From Candidatus Limosilactobacillus intestinigallinarum (GTDB lineage: Bacteria > Bacillota > Bacilli > Lactobacillales > Lactobacillaceae): 64,000 nucleotides of DNA. Below the pieces are notes generated by a model. That model did not search any database. It saw only the letters and a list, made by a program, of their open reading frames with translations, and was not told the DNA's origin. Position numbers and translations under genes: made by a program. The stretch spans positions 1-64,000 of the forward strand of contig DXAA01000001.1 of NCBI GenBank assembly GCA_019117285.1. The letters are read 5' to 3'. Below, one piece after another: positions 27,411 through 36,333 of this stretch. Every line of letters starts with the position of its first letter. Position 1 is the first letter of the stretch.

Positions 27411-27566
27411 GTGCAACAGACGATCATGTGGGTGCGGTTTTGCTTCTGGCTCCTGGTGGTGATCCTGACCCTAGGCAAGCAGATGATGCTGGCGATGGAT
27501 CTGATGGCAATTGGGATGTGCCTGGAGGCTGGCTACTGCCTCTATCGTAACTACCATCGCGGCTAA
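27411..27566 (+). CDS. Small two-segment membrane protein (unlisted short ORF)
   Basis: A 51-residue ORF absent from the supplied track: GTG 27411 to TAA 27566. GGTGAGGGGATGA lies 4-15 nt upstream, and TATAAT (27385-27390) is a good -10 element. The product MQQTIMWVRFCFWLLVVILTLGK... has a first hydrophobic helix at residues ~7-21, a methionine-rich second one at ~25-42, and a basic tail (YRNYHRG). It ends just before a strong terminator, so promoter, ribosome-binding site, ORF and terminator make a complete unit. Function unknown. Confidence 0.6.
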   Translation: MQQTIMWVRFCFWLLVVILTLGKQMMLAMDLMAIGMCLEAGYCLYRNYHRG

Positions 27567-27573
27567 GCTAATA

Positions 27574-27619
27574 AGAAAAGATCGAGCGCCTCGCACAAAA
27601 CGGGGCGTTCGATCTTTTT
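27574..27619. terminator. Bidirectional intrinsic terminator
   Basis: AAAAGATCGAGCGCC pairs with GGCGTTCGATCTTTTT; T/A tracts on both sides allow it to serve the plus-strand small ORF and the minus-strand rpiA. Confidence 0.82.
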
Positions 27620-27641
27620 GTAATTATAAGGCAACCCAATT

Positions 27642-28325
27642 TTAACGGGCGTGCAGTACCTTTGGACCTTCGTTGGTGCCGACGATAACGTCGTTGACCC
27701 GGTTGAGGAAGAGGCCAGTCTCAACCACCCCAACCATGTGGATCAATTCGTCCGCCAGTTGTGCCGGGTGGTCGATCTCGCCGAGGTGGAGGTCGATGAT
27801 GTAGTTGTTCTCATCGGTGCGGAACTTCTTGTCACCGGCCATCCGCCAGCTCGGCTTGTAGCCCTTCTTCTCCAGACGGGCGAAGACGTGTTGACTACCG
27901 AACGGGATGACCTCAACAGGAAGTGGGAACTTCCCCAGCTTGTGGACCAGCTTGCTCTGGTCAACAATCCACATTACCTTGTCAGAGGCGTTGGCGACGA
28001 TCTTCTCCCAGAGGAGGGCGCCACCGCCACCCTTGATGCCTTGGAAGTCGTCACTGATCTCGTCGGCACCGTCGATGGTCAGGTCGATGTGGTCGACGTC
28101 ATCGAGGTTCTTGATGGTGATACCGAGGCTCTCGGCCTGCTTAGTGGTCCGACTTGAAGTCGTAACCCCGATGATGTTGGTCAGGTTACCGGCCTGGACC
28201 TGCTTGCCGAGTTCGTCAACCATGTAGCGAACGGTGGACCCGGTCCCGAGACCGACGATCATGCCAGACTTGATGTACTTGACTGATTCCTTACCCGTTT
28301 GGGCCTTCAATTCGTCTTGATTCAT
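27642..28325 (-). CDS. rpiA: Ribose-5-phosphate isomerase A
   Basis: 227 residues. The substrate loop [16 protein letters not shown], the TIDGADEI motif with catalytic acidic residues, and [13 protein letters not shown] are diagnostic of RpiA. It interconverts ribose-5-P and ribulose-5-P, linking the pentose-phosphate/phosphoketolase route to nucleotide synthesis, central in heterofermentative lactobacilli. ATG 28325 has TAGGAGGAA upstream. It lies 17 nt downstream of the GNAT gene on the same strand, so the two probably form an operon. Confidence 0.96.
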   Translation of the reverse strand: MNQDELKAQTGKESVKYIKSGMIVGLGTGSTVRYMVDELGKQVQAGNLTNIIGVTTSSRTTKQAESLGITIKNLDDVDHIDLTIDGADEISDDFQGIKGGGGALLWEKIVANASDKVMWIVDQSKLVHKLGKFPLPVEVIPFGSQHVFARLEKKGYKPSWRMAGDKKFRTDENNYIIDLHLGEIDHPAQLADELIHMVGVVETGLFLNRVNDVIVGTNEGPKVLHAR

Positions 28326-28342
28326 AAAACATTCCTCCTATG

Positions 28343-28651
28343 CTAAAAACGATCTTCTGGTAATAACAAACGCTGGAATTCCGGATGCAGCTTGAACTGC
28401 TGGGTTGCGTAGGGACACATCAGCTTGACGGTCCAGCCCTGGTCACTGGCATACTTGATAAAACGTTTTACAAGAACGGCAGCAATCCCCTGACCACGAT
28501 AATCAGGGTGGACAAAGACCCGTTCGACGACAACCCGGTCGGAGTAGCCGGCAACGGCGGGGAAGCTGATCTCCCCGACGAACGGCTGCTGGTCGTCACT
28601 GGCAACGATCCGGTGATCCTCAATTTGATATTGCAAAGTGATCACATCCAT
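28343..28651 (-). CDS. GNAT-family N-acetyltransferase, YjdJ-like short form
   Basis: 102 residues, the size of the minimal GNAT domain. VERVFVHPDYRGQGIAAVLVKRFI contains the acetyl-CoA pyrophosphate loop (R/QxxGxG/A: YRGQGIA) and the preceding beta4 strand. The C-terminal KLMCPYATQQFKLHPEFQRLL resembles YjdJ/N-acetyltransferase_2 (DUF4865-type) proteins with a conserved CPY segment. Substrate unknown. Start ATG 28651 with AAGGTG upstream. First gene of a two-gene unit with rpiA. Confidence 0.85.
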   Translation of the reverse strand: MDVITLQYQIEDHRIVASDDQQPFVGEISFPAVAGYSDRVVVERVFVHPDYRGQGIAAVLVKRFIKYASDQGWTVKLMCPYATQQFKLHPEFQRLLLPEDRF

Positions 28652-28764
28652 TCACCTTCAATTTTCCGTAAAGTAATCCTAAAAGTCAAGCCTTAGCGAT
28701 ACCATTAGGAAAGGTTCTATCCTATAATATTAAAATAGTGATTTAAATCGATGAGGTGAATGAA

Positions 28765-29301
28765 ATGAAACGCGGATTCAAGGTAGTTTCAAGCAAGATC
28801 AACGACGACATCAACCTGCCCCGGCGACAGACGGCCAATGCGGCCGGCTACGACTTCGAAGCGGCCGAAGACTTCACCCTGCCGTCAATCTGGAAGGGGA
28901 ACTTTATCAAGGCCCTCTGGACAATCCACCAGCAGAAGAAGCTGACGGACGCCGACTTCACCGCGGCTGATGCTCCCCTGAAGCCCTACCTGGTACCAAC
29001 CGGGATCAAGGCCTATATGCAGTCCAACGAGTTTCTCCTCTTGGCCGACCGGTCGAGTGGTCCCCTGAAGCGTCGCCTAGTCCTGCCTAACGGGGTCGGG
29101 ATCGTCGACGCCGACTACTACAATAACGACGGTAACGAGGGGGAAATCTTCTTCCAGCTGATCAACTACGGCCTGCGGGACTACCACATCAAGAAGGGGG
29201 AGCGGATCGGTCAGGGGATCTTCGTGCCGTACCTGCTCGCCGATGATGAGGAGACGCCGACCGCCCAGCGGACCGGTGGCTTTGGCTCAACCCAGAAGTA
29301 A
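28765..29301 (+). CDS. dut: Deoxyuridine 5'-triphosphate nucleotidohydrolase
   Basis: 178 residues, longer than E. coli Dut (151) as in the Firmicutes form. Trimeric dUTPase motifs appear in order: AGYDFEA (motif 1), [28 protein letters not shown] (motifs 2-3), [15 protein letters not shown] (motif 4) and the flexible C-terminal [10 protein letters not shown] (motif 5). It removes dUTP and makes dUMP for thymidylate synthesis. ATG 28765 has GAGGTG 7 nt upstream; the track's GTG 28756 is not preferred. Eleven nt before radA, the usual Firmicutes order. Confidence 0.94.
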   Translation: MKRGFKVVSSKINDDINLPRRQTANAAGYDFEAAEDFTLPSIWKGNFIKALWTIHQQKKLTDADFTAADAPLKPYLVPTGIKAYMQSNEFLLLADRSSGPLKRRLVLPNGVGIVDADYYNNDGNEGEIFFQLINYGLRDYHIKKGERIGQGIFVPYLLADDEETPTAQRTGGFGSTQK

Positions 29302-29312
29302 GGAGCGTTAGG

Positions 29313-30689
29313 ATGGCAAAGGTAAGAACACAGTATGTCTGCCAGAACTGCGGCTATAACTCGCCCCGCTACCTGGGCCGCTGCCCAAACTGTGGTGAGT
29401 GGAACACCTTCGTCGAGGAACAGGTGCAGAGCAGCACCGGGGCGGCCACCAAGGCCAAGACGACTACCCTGACCGGGCTGGTATCCAAGCCACAGAAGAT
29501 CAGCGAGATCAATAGCCACGAGACACCCCGGGTCAAGACCCGACTCAACGAGCTCAACCGGGTACTCGGTGGCGGGATCGTTCCTGGCTCCCTGATCCTG
29601 ATCGGTGGGGACCCCGGCATCGGGAAGTCGACCCTCCTCCTCCAGGTTTCGGGTCAGCTGAGTGACGACCACCACCGGGTCCTCTATGTTTCCGGGGAGG
29701 AGAGCGGTACCCAGATCAAGATGCGGGCGGAGCGTCTCCACGTGGCCGGGGACAACTTTTACGTCTATCCGGAGACCAACATGGACAGCATCCGCGACAC
29801 GATCCGCGACCTCAAGCCCGAGTTTGTGGTGATCGATTCCGTCCAGACGATGCAGGCCACCGACGTCAGCTCGGCAATCGGCAGTGTCTCCCAGATCCGG
29901 GAGGTGACCGCCCAACTGATGCAGATTGCCAAGAGCAACAACATCACGATCTTCGTGGTCGGCCACGTTACCAAGGGTGGGGCACTGGCTGGGCCGAAGA
30001 TCCTCGAGCACATGGTGGACACCGTCCTCTACTTCGAGGGGGACCTCCACCACACCTACCGAATCCTGCGCTCAGTGAAGAACCGGTTCGGGTCAACCAA
30101 TGAACTGGGGATCTTCGAGATGCATACCAACGGGTTGACCGAAGTCAAGAACCCGTCCGAGATCTTCCTGGAGGAACGCCTCCGCGACGCCACCGGGTCG
30201 GCCGTCGTGGTTTCCCTAGAGGGGACCCGACCAATCCTGGTCGAGATCCAGGCCCTGGTCACGCCAACGGTCTACGGAAACGCCCAGCGAACCGCTACCG
30301 GTTTGAGCCGGAACCGTGTATCATTAATTATGGCGGTGCTGGAGAAGCGGGCCAACCTGATGCTGCAGAACCAGGACGCCTACCTGAAGGCGGCCGGTGG
30401 GGTCAAGCTGGATGAGCCCGCGATTGACCTGGCCATCGCGGTGGCGATCGCGTCGAGTTACCGGGACAAGGGGACCCGACCGAGCGATGCCTTTGTCGGG
30501 GAGGTCGGGCTGACCGGCGAGATCCGCCGGGTCAACCGGATCGAACAGCGGGTGGCCGAGGCCCAGAAGTTGGGCTTCCAGCGGATCTTCGTCCCGAAGA
30601 ACAACCTGAAGGGGTGGAACCCACCGACCGGAATCGAGGTTATTGGGGTGGCCACCCTGCGTGAGGCCCTTCGCCTGGCACTAGCCTAA
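29313..30689 (+). CDS. radA: DNA repair protein RadA
   Basis: 458 residues with all four RadA parts: an N-terminal zinc finger ([22 protein letters not shown]), a RecA-like core with Walker [11 protein letters not shown] (~residue 93-102) and Walker B-like [11 protein letters not shown], the RadA-specific KNRFG motif, and a C-terminal Lon-like domain. It promotes branch migration in recombination, and natural transformation in Gram-positives. ATG 29313 is preceded by AAGGAGCG. It sits between dut and yacL, the conserved context. Confidence 0.96.
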   Translation: MAKVRTQYVCQNCGYNSPRYLGRCPNCGEWNTFVEEQVQSSTGAATKAKTTTLTGLVSKPQKISEINSHETPRVKTRLNELNRVLGGGIVPGSLILIGGDPGIGKSTLLLQVSGQLSDDHHRVLYVSGEESGTQIKMRAERLHVAGDNFYVYPETNMDSIRDTIRDLKPEFVVIDSVQTMQATDVSSAIGSVSQIREVTAQLMQIAKSNNITIFVVGHVTKGGALAGPKILEHMVDTVLYFEGDLHHTYRILRSVKNRFGSTNELGIFEMHTNGLTEVKNPSEIFLEERLRDATGSAVVVSLEGTRPILVEIQALVTPTVYGNAQRTATGLSRNRVSLIMAVLEKRANLMLQNQDAYLKAAGGVKLDEPAIDLAIAVAIASSYRDKGTRPSDAFVGEVGLTGEIRRVNRIEQRVAEAQKLGFQRIFVPKNNLKGWNPPTGIEVIGVATLREALRLALA

Positions 30690-30713
30690 AATTGAATAAA
30701 GGAGGAATGATGA

Positions 30714-31895
30714 ATGCGGAAACGGATTGTGGTTGCGATCTACGTCCTCGTGGGGGCCATGGTTGGCTTTTACTACCTGCCCCTGCTCTGGGACGTATTC
30801 AACCTACACTTTGCACTCCCGTTGTTGGTATTCTTGGATATTATTATCGGTGCACTTATTTTCTGGCTGTTAGGACTGCTATTGGCCAAACCAACAATGC
30901 GACTGCTGACCCAAATTGAGCGGGAACTGACGCGCAAGAACCCACTTTACCTGATCTTCGGGTCCCTATTGACGATCTTTGGCCTGATCTTGGCGGTATT
31001 GATTTCCATTCCACTCTGGCAGACCAATATTCCGGTCGTCAACAACGTCCTGCCAATCCTGCTGATGCTGGTCTTCAGCTACCTGGGCTTTCGCCTGGGG
31101 ACGACCCGGATCGACGAATGGAAAAAGTTGCTGAACCGGCGGGGCCAACACGACGATAAGGGTGAGGTCCTGGACCGGCACGATGCCAACTACCACCATT
31201 ACAAGATCCTGGACACCAACATCCTGATCGATGGGCGGATCTACGACCTGGTCAAGACCGGTTTCTTGGAAGGGACCTTGCTGGTGCCAAACTTTGTCCT
31301 CTACGAGTTGCAGTACATTGCCGACTCCGGGGAGAGCATCAAGCGGGTTCGGGGTCGTCGGGGCCTGGACATCTTAAACAAACTGCGTAGCGAGAAAATC
31401 GTGCCGATCGAGATGTACGATGGCGACTTCGAGGACATCCCCGAGGTTGACAGCAAGCTGATTGCCCTGGCCAAGAAGGTCAACGGGGCGATTGTTACCA
31501 ACGACTACAACCTCAACAAGGTCATTCAGTTCCAAAACGTCGATGTCCTAAACATCAACAACCTGGCCAAGTCGTTGCGGCCCCGGGTGATCCCCGGTGA
31601 GACCCTCAACGTCGTGGTCGTCAAGAAGGGGACCGAACGTCAACAGGGGGTTGCCTACCTAGACGACGGCACGATGGTCGTGGTCGAGGACGGTCGTTAC
31701 TTCATGAACAAGCCGATCGAGGTCGAGGTCACCAGCGCCCTGCAGACCGATGCCGGCCGGATGATCTTTGCCCGGCCACGGCACTCCCAGCGGGGAATTG
31801 ACGATCATGCCAAGGACAATGGGCAGGCTAAAGCTACCGGCCAAGATAAGTCCAAAGATAATCCTCAGGGCAAGGCCAAGAATAAGAAGAAGTAA
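30714..31895 (+). CDS. yacL: PIN/TRAM-domain membrane protein (YacL family)
   Basis: 393 residues. Four hydrophobic segments occupy residues ~5-25, 33-60, 80-100 and 108-125. A PIN nuclease-like domain follows (~165-285), with DTNILIDGRI, conserved acidic residues in YDGDFEDIPEVDSKLIALA and VTNDYNLNK. A TRAM domain (~300-355) and a low-complexity Lys/Gln/Gly-rich tail end the protein. PIN domains cleave RNA, but no substrate is known for YacL. RBS AAAGGAGG lies 7 nt before ATG 30714. It is the last gene of dut-radA-yacL; a terminator follows where gltX often follows in relatives. Confidence 0.9.
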   Translation: MRKRIVVAIYVLVGAMVGFYYLPLLWDVFNLHFALPLLVFLDIIIGALIFWLLGLLLAKPTMRLLTQIERELTRKNPLYLIFGSLLTIFGLILAVLISIPLWQTNIPVVNNVLPILLMLVFSYLGFRLGTTRIDEWKKLLNRRGQHDDKGEVLDRHDANYHHYKILDTNILIDGRIYDLVKTGFLEGTLLVPNFVLYELQYIADSGESIKRVRGRRGLDILNKLRSEKIVPIEMYDGDFEDIPEVDSKLIALAKKVNGAIVTNDYNLNKVIQFQNVDVLNINNLAKSLRPRVIPGETLNVVVVKKGTERQQGVAYLDDGTMVVVEDGRYFMNKPIEVEVTSALQTDAGRMIFARPRHSQRGIDDHAKDNGQAKATGQDKSKDNPQGKAKNKKK

Positions 31896-31896
31896 T

Positions 31897-31935
31897 CAAA
31901 AGAGGGCAACCACGGATTGATGGTTGCCCTTTTCG
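31897..31935 (+). terminator. Intrinsic terminator of dut-radA-yacL
   Basis: AAAAGAGGGCAACCA/TGGTTGCCCTTTTC stem-loop directly after the yacL stop. Confidence 0.82.
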
Positions 31936-31951
31936 TATCCCAAATTTAGGC

Positions 31952-32108
31952 AAAAGAAAAGGACGGCCTGGGATTGGCCGCCCTCGATAATAGGGAGTAT
32001 TACGAAAACTTGGGGGAGATTTCGTAATGATTATTTTTTCGGTTACTATTGGGAGGAGTAATTGAAAAATAATAGGTTTCATTGATGTAGCAAAGCTCTT
32101 TCTTTACT
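31952..32108 (-). ncRNA. Candidate trans-acting small RNA with C-rich anti-SD motifs
   Basis: This gene-free 372-nt gap (31896-32267) looks like a small RNA gene on the minus strand. TATAAT is at 32115-32120 (minus), though the -35 is weak. A ~157-nt transcript would contain an unpaired TTACTCCTCCCAATAG, complementary to Shine-Dalgarno sequences; then a hairpin (31999-32028) with 9-bp stem ATTACGAAA/TTTCGTAAT whose 12-nt loop TCTCCCCCAAGT displays CCCCC; and finally an intrinsic terminator GGGCGGCC/GGCCGTCC with TTTTCTTTT (31952-31983). ORFs across it on this strand run through the terminator and look like nothing known. The right-hand part of the gap holds the cysS promoter (TGGTAAGAT near 32213). 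Confidence 0.5.
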
Positions 32109-32267
32109 ACGCTTATTATACTAGCAGTAGAATGTGAAGAAATTATGACCAAAGTCTTAAAGAACTTTTCAACCGCTGAAATCTTCAAGTGGGCGCGGAA
32201 CAAGCCGGTTTGTGGTAAGATGAAGGAAGCAATTTGCAAGTAAATCAAGATGAGGGAGCGGATTAAG

Positions 32268-33680
32268 ATGCTAACAATTTATAATACGCTGACAAGGAAG
32301 AAAGAGGAGTTCAAGCCACTACATCCAGGCGTTGTTAACATGTATGTCTGTGGCCCGACGGTTTACAACTACATCCACATCGGCAATGCCCGGTCGGCCA
32401 TTGCCTTCGACACGGTGCGGCGCTACCTGGAGTTCAAGGGTTACAAGGTCAATTATGTTTCCAACTTCACCGACGTCGACGACAAGATGATCAAGGCCGC
32501 CCACGAGCAGGGGATCACCATTCCCCAGCTGGCGGAGAAGTACATCAACGCCTTCATGGAGGACACGACGGCGATCAACATCGAGCCGGCCACCATGCAC
32601 CCGCGGGCTACGGAGAATATCCCCGACATCATCAAGTTCGTCAGCGGTCTGATCGACAAGGGCTACGCCTACGAAAAGGACGGCGACGTCTACTACCGGG
32701 CCCGCAAGTTCAAGCATTATGGTCAGCTGTCCGGTCAGTCGATTGACGACCTCGAAGTCGGGGCCAGTGAGCACGTCAGCGCTGATGAGGTGGACAAGAA
32801 GGAGGACCCGATGGACTTTGCCCTCTGGAAGGCAGCCAAGCCCGGTGAGATCAGCTGGGATTCCCCATGGGGCAAGGGCCGGCCTGGTTGGCACATCGAG
32901 TGCTCTGTGATGTCAACCAAGTACCTCGGCAAGACGATTGATATCCATGCCGGGGGTCAGGACCTGGAGTTCCCCCACCACGAGAACGAGATTGCCCAGA
33001 GTGAGGCCGAGAATGGCCAGCAGTTCGTCCGCTACTGGATGCACAACGGTTTCGTCACCATCGGTAAGGACAACGAGAAGATGAGCAAGTCCCTGCACAA
33101 CTTCATCACCGTCCACGACATCATCAAGGAGGTTGACCCCCAGGTACTGCGCTTCTTTATGGCGACGACCCAGTACCGGCGGCCAATCCAGTACAGTGAG
33201 GACAACCTAACCGACGCCCAAAACAATCTCGACCACATTCAAACGGCCTATGATAACCTGACCTATCGGGAGCAGGACGCCCAGGCCGGCGGGGACGACA
33301 CCGTCACGGCTAAGCTGGCGGACTTCAAGCAGCGCTTCACCGACGCCATGGACGACGACATCAACGTCCAGAACGGGATTGCCGTGGTCTACGAGTTGGT
33401 TAAGTATGCCAACGTCTATGCCCAACAGGACCAGGTTCAGGCAGGGGCCCTGGCTGACCTGAAGACGACCCTGGCAACGTTGATGAGCATCTTCGGGGTC
33501 AAGCTGACCGCCTCCGACAACCAGATCGACGATGACCAGATCAAGCAGCTGATTGCGGAACGCAATGCGGCCCGCAAGAACAAGGACTTCGCCCGCAGTG
33601 ATCAAATCCGGGACGACCTGAAGAAGCAGGGGATCATCCTCGAGGATACCCCGCAGGGCACTCGCTACAAGAAGGAGTAA
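32268..33680 (+). CDS. cysS: Cysteinyl-tRNA synthetase
   Basis: 470 residues, class I synthetase. [21 protein letters not shown] contains the first zinc Cys and the HIGH-type motif (HIGN); WHIECSVMS and [10 protein letters not shown] supply the other zinc ligands; KMSKS is exact in [11 protein letters not shown]. It charges tRNA-Cys. ATG 32268 is preceded by GAGGGAG; the track start 32250 overlaps this site. No T-box is seen upstream. Usual gene order with mrnC and rlmB follows. Confidence 0.96.
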   Translation: MLTIYNTLTRKKEEFKPLHPGVVNMYVCGPTVYNYIHIGNARSAIAFDTVRRYLEFKGYKVNYVSNFTDVDDKMIKAAHEQGITIPQLAEKYINAFMEDTTAINIEPATMHPRATENIPDIIKFVSGLIDKGYAYEKDGDVYYRARKFKHYGQLSGQSIDDLEVGASEHVSADEVDKKEDPMDFALWKAAKPGEISWDSPWGKGRPGWHIECSVMSTKYLGKTIDIHAGGQDLEFPHHENEIAQSEAENGQQFVRYWMHNGFVTIGKDNEKMSKSLHNFITVHDIIKEVDPQVLRFFMATTQYRRPIQYSEDNLTDAQNNLDHIQTAYDNLTYREQDAQAGGDDTVTAKLADFKQRFTDAMDDDINVQNGIAVVYELVKYANVYAQQDQVQAGALADLKTTLATLMSIFGVKLTASDNQIDDDQIKQLIAERNAARKNKDFARSDQIRDDLKKQGIILEDTPQGTRYKKE

Positions 33681-33692
33681 TTCAAAATAACA

Positions 33693-34106
33693 ATGGAAAA
33701 CGCAGACTATCGACAACTGAACGGGATCGCCCTGGCCTACCTTGGCGATGCCGTCTACGAAGTATTCATTCGCCAGCACCTGCTGAGCACGGGCTTGAGT
33801 AAGCCAACCAAGCTCCAGCACATTGCTACCCACTATGTCTCGGCCAAGGCCCAGGCGGCTTTGATCGACCTGATGAAGGCTGACAAACTCCTCAACGAAA
33901 CCGAGTGGGCCTACTTCAAGCGGGGGCGCAATGCGAATAGCCATACCCACGCCAAGCACACCGCGGTCCTGACCTACCGGATATCCACCGGCTTCGAGGC
34001 CCTGATGGGGTACCTCCAGCTCTCGGGCCAGCAGGAGCGCTTGAACGAACTAGCAGAATGGTGCATCAAACAAGTGGAAGCGGGGCGGACAAAGCATGAA
34101 GACTGA
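33693..34106 (+). CDS. mrnC: Mini-ribonuclease III
   Basis: 137 residues made of one RNase III catalytic domain without the dsRNA-binding domain. [18 protein letters not shown] is the signature (with the catalytic Asp in GDAVYE), and [15 protein letters not shown] is typical of MrnC. It matures the 3' and 5' ends of 23S rRNA. It starts 12 nt after cysS and overlaps rlmB by 11 nt, giving one operon of translation and rRNA-processing genes. Confidence 0.94.
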   Translation: MENADYRQLNGIALAYLGDAVYEVFIRQHLLSTGLSKPTKLQHIATHYVSAKAQAALIDLMKADKLLNETEWAYFKRGRNANSHTHAKHTAVLTYRISTGFEALMGYLQLSGQQERLNELAEWCIKQVEAGRTKHED

Positions 34107-34845
34107 AAACACTGATTTTATCATCGGCCGGCACCCAGCGGTTATGGCCCTTAAGTCGGACCAGGAGATCAATAAAGTCTTTATCCAATCGGGACTGAAG
34201 GCCGACGCAATCGCCCAGATCATCAAGCTGGCGAAGCAAAAGCACCTGGTCATCTCCAACGTGCCCAAGAACAAGCTGGACATGATGACCGACCACCAGA
34301 ACCACCAGGGGGTTGCCCTGGCGGTGGCTGCCTACCAGTACGCCACCATTGACGACCTCTTTGCCAATGCGGCTAAGCATAACGAGGATCCTTTCTTCCT
34401 GATCCTGGACGAGCTAGAAGATCCCCACAACCTGGGTTCGATCATCCGGACAGCGGACGCGGCCGGGGTTCACGGGATCATCATTCCCCGGCGGCGGGCG
34501 GTTGGCCTGACCTCCGTCGTTGCCAAGACCTCAACCGGAGCCATCGAACATGTGCCGGTGGCCCGGGTCACCAACCTGGTCCAGACTGCTAAGGAGCTCC
34601 AGGAGCGTGGGGTTTGGCTCTTTGGTACCGACATGCAAGGAAAGGACTACCGGACCTGGGATGCCCACGGAGCGGTGGCCCTGGTGATCGGTAACGAGGG
34701 GAAGGGAATCTCCACCCTCCTCAAGAAAACCTGTGATGAGATGCTGACGATTCCGATGATCGGCCACGTCCAGAGCCTGAACGCCAGTGTGGCGGCCAGC
34801 CTGCTGATCTACCAAGGGTTCAACTCTCGTCATCCATTGGAATAA
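34096..34845 (+). CDS. rlmB: 23S rRNA (guanosine-2'-O-)-methyltransferase RlmB, SpoU/TrmH family
   Basis: 249 residues: an N-terminal L30e-like substrate domain (~1-75) and a SPOUT domain. Trefoil-knot motifs are [28 protein letters not shown] (motif 1), [13 protein letters not shown] (motif 2) and [22 protein letters not shown] (motif 3). It methylates 23S rRNA, by family at G2251. ATG 34096 lies inside the mrnC 3' end. A terminator follows, separating it from the sigma-factor gene. Confidence 0.93.
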   Translation: MKTENTDFIIGRHPAVMALKSDQEINKVFIQSGLKADAIAQIIKLAKQKHLVISNVPKNKLDMMTDHQNHQGVALAVAAYQYATIDDLFANAAKHNEDPFFLILDELEDPHNLGSIIRTADAAGVHGIIIPRRRAVGLTSVVAKTSTGAIEHVPVARVTNLVQTAKELQERGVWLFGTDMQGKDYRTWDAHGAVALVIGNEGKGISTLLKKTCDEMLTIPMIGHVQSLNASVAASLLIYQGFNSRHPLE

Positions 34846-34851
34846 ATGACG

Positions 34852-34886
34852 AAACGCCTCTTCAGTTCGTGAAGGGGCGTTTTCTT
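34852..34886 (+). terminator. Intrinsic terminator of cysS-mrnC-rlmB
   Basis: AAACGCCTCTTCA/TGAAGGGGCGTTTT hairpin with TTTTCTTTT. Confidence 0.8.
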
Positions 34887-34947
34887 TTGAAACATTTTTC
34901 ACTTATCGTCCAATCAAGCAACGGTATGTCGCAATAAAAGACGACAC

Positions 34948-35221
34948 TATAATAGGCGTTTATCTATTAAATGGATTGCTAATCCTAGATATTAACGTTC
35001 GATTAGCCGTTCTATTAAACATATAAAGACCTGTTGTCTATCTAATATCTTTGATAGATTAATAGCAGACGCGAGGGTTTCACGAAAATTGCTGCTGAGA
35101 TTGAAAGCGCTTTTCGCCGCCGGCTGGGAAAGGCAAACCCCATGCCGGACGGAAACTAGTCATGCGACGAGCACTAGTTGAAATCGTGACGGGTCAATTA
35201 AATGGGGAGGAGCATGCAAGC
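34948..35221 (+). promoter_or_regulatory. Promoter, structured leader and cre-like site of the sigma-factor gene
   Basis: In the 376-nt gene-free gap before the sigma gene I see TATAAT (34948-34953) with a poor -35, then an AT-rich hairpin ATCTA..GGATT/AATCC-TAGAT (34957-34997), a second weak hairpin CTATC/GATAG near 35036-35057, a cre-like TGAAAGCGCTTTTC (35102-35115), and a GC-rich hairpin CCGCCGGC..TGGG/CCC..GCCGGACGG (35116-35152). The 5' leader would be over 250 nt, unusual for a sigma factor and suggestive of post-transcriptional or carbon-source control. Confidence 0.5.
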
Positions 35222-35815
35222 ATGCGCTGCACCAACAAAAATAGGTTTTTTTCACACGATAAAGAAGAAGTGAGGCTGCTGATCGCGGCCCGGGCAGGAA
35301 AGGATCAGGAGTTCCAAATGCTGTTTAACCAGTATTGGCCACTGGTTCGGCGATTATGGCAGGAATACTACGTCGCCGATCTGGAGCTGGAGGACTGGCA
35401 TCAGGAGGCCGAGGTTGTCATGATGAAGGCCCTGGACCGGTACCACGGCGGGTCACTAATCAAGTTCGCCGGCTTTTACAAGCAGAGCCTGATCAATCGT
35501 CTACTGGATCTCTATCGGGCTCGCCAGGCATACAAACGGATTCCGGCCAGTCAGCTTTCGTCATTAGGGGATGAGGATGCTGACCGGTTGGTGGACGGCT
35601 ACCACAACCGTCCGGAAGACATTGTCTACTGTCAGACCTGTCTGGCAGCCTTCATGCGCCGGTGTTCACCATTTGAGCGTCAGGTGATCAGCCAGTTGCA
35701 TCAGGGGACCAGCATTGCCCAGCTCGAACTGAATCTTAACTGCGACGAGCGCAAGATCCGGAGTGCATTGACGCGGGGACGGCGGAAGCTGGTTGCTGAA
35801 CTACAGCAAAGATAA
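35222..35815 (+). CDS. Sigma-70 family factor, SigH/ComX-like
   Basis: 197 residues from ATG 35222, which has GGGGAGGAG 10 nt upstream; an in-frame ATG at 35162 lacks such a site. Region 2-like sequence occupies ~25-95 (FNQYWPLVRRLWQEYY, LEDWHQEAEVVMMKALDRY), and a region-4-like helix-turn-helix lies at ~150-195 (FERQVISQLHQGTSIAQLELNLNCDERKIRSALTRGRRKL). The position between rlmB and rpmG-secE-nusG is exactly that of sigH in Bacillus, and the ComX-type competence sigma of lactobacilli sits here too. It probably drives late competence or a related programme (inference). A terminator follows. Confidence 0.85.
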   Translation: MRCTNKNRFFSHDKEEVRLLIAARAGKDQEFQMLFNQYWPLVRRLWQEYYVADLELEDWHQEAEVVMMKALDRYHGGSLIKFAGFYKQSLINRLLDLYRARQAYKRIPASQLSSLGDEDADRLVDGYHNRPEDIVYCQTCLAAFMRRCSPFERQVISQLHQGTSIAQLELNLNCDERKIRSALTRGRRKLVAELQQR

Positions 35816-35818
35816 TAT

Positions 35819-35861
35819 AAAACGACCGAGCAAGCGTTTAGTAGTGCCCGGTCGTTTTATT
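35819..35861 (+). terminator. Intrinsic terminator after the sigma gene
   Basis: AAAACGACCG/CGGTCGTTTT stem extended by GC pairs, followed by ATTT. Confidence 0.8.
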
Positions 35862-35925
35862 TAACAGTTCAGTTGATTTAAATGTAAATTTCGTGCTAAC
35901 CTATTTATTGAATGGAGGCGGTAGT

Positions 35926-36075
35926 ATGTCCCAACGAAAGGTTGCCTTGGAATGTACCAAGTGCGGTGCGCGTAACTACACGATCACCGCTAATCCGCAA
36001 CGACAATCACGTCTAGAACTACGTAAATTCTGCAAGCATTGCGGGGAGTACACGCTCCACCGTGAGAGCAAGTAG
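35926..36075 (+). CDS. rpmG: 50S ribosomal protein L33, zinc-binding form
   Basis: 49 residues; the track ORF is extended upstream by 11 codons without cause. Four cysteines in two CxxC pairs (CTKCG at ~10-14 and CKHCG at ~37-41) show the zinc-containing C+ paralogue, which zinc-limited cells can replace with a C- form. ATG 35926 has TGGAGGCGG upstream. It precedes secE by 12 nt. Confidence 0.95.
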   Translation: MSQRKVALECTKCGARNYTITANPQRQSRLELRKFCKHCGEYTLHRESK

Positions 36076-36087
36076 GTGGAGGCAAGG

Positions 36088-36264
36088 ATGCACTTAATTC
36101 GATTTATCAAGAGTGTTAACCATGAGATGAAGCTGGTTGTTTGGCCAACTGCAAAGGAAAACCGGCGCGACACAACGATCGTTATTTCACTGACGTTGTT
36201 CTTCGTCCTCTTCTTTGCCCTGTTCGATTGGTTGATTCAATTATTAATGAAACTGTTTGTCTAA
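36088..36264 (+). CDS. secE: Preprotein translocase subunit SecE
   Basis: 58 residues, the single-span Gram-positive type. An amphipathic helix (HLIRFIKSVNHEMKLVVWPTAKENRRDT) contains the conserved VVWPT turn, then one membrane segment at ~33-53. It completes the SecYEG channel. ATG 36088 has TGGAGG 8 nt upstream. It shares an operon with rpmG; nusG has an additional promoter of its own. Confidence 0.93.
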   Translation: MHLIRFIKSVNHEMKLVVWPTAKENRRDTTIVISLTLFFVLFFALFDWLIQLLMKLFV

Positions 36265-36268
36265 GATA

Positions 36269-36333
36269 TGGTCAAACGGTGGGTTGTCTGTTATACTGAG
36301 TTTGGTGAACTTCGTGAAGAGCGAGGTTTTTTA
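36269..36333 (+). promoter_or_regulatory. nusG promoter followed by a terminator-like hairpin
   Basis: TGGTCA (36269-36274), a 17-nt spacer and TATACT (36292-36297) form a promoter that starts right after secE. Immediately downstream AACTTCG/CGAGGTT (36308-36328) with TTTTTT forms a 7-bp terminator-like hairpin. It may end the secE transcript or attenuate the short nusG transcript. Confidence 0.55.

Noticed and set aside
31834-32248. Two ~82-aa minus-strand ORFs in the yacL-cysS gap
   Set aside because: They read through an intrinsic terminator, have no ribosome-binding site and resemble no protein; the sRNA reading explains the strand better.
32040-32267. T-box upstream of cysS
   Set aside because: Searched for the GGTGGNACCGCG-type motif and specifier structure; GTGGGCGCGGAAC at ~32190 is only superficially similar.
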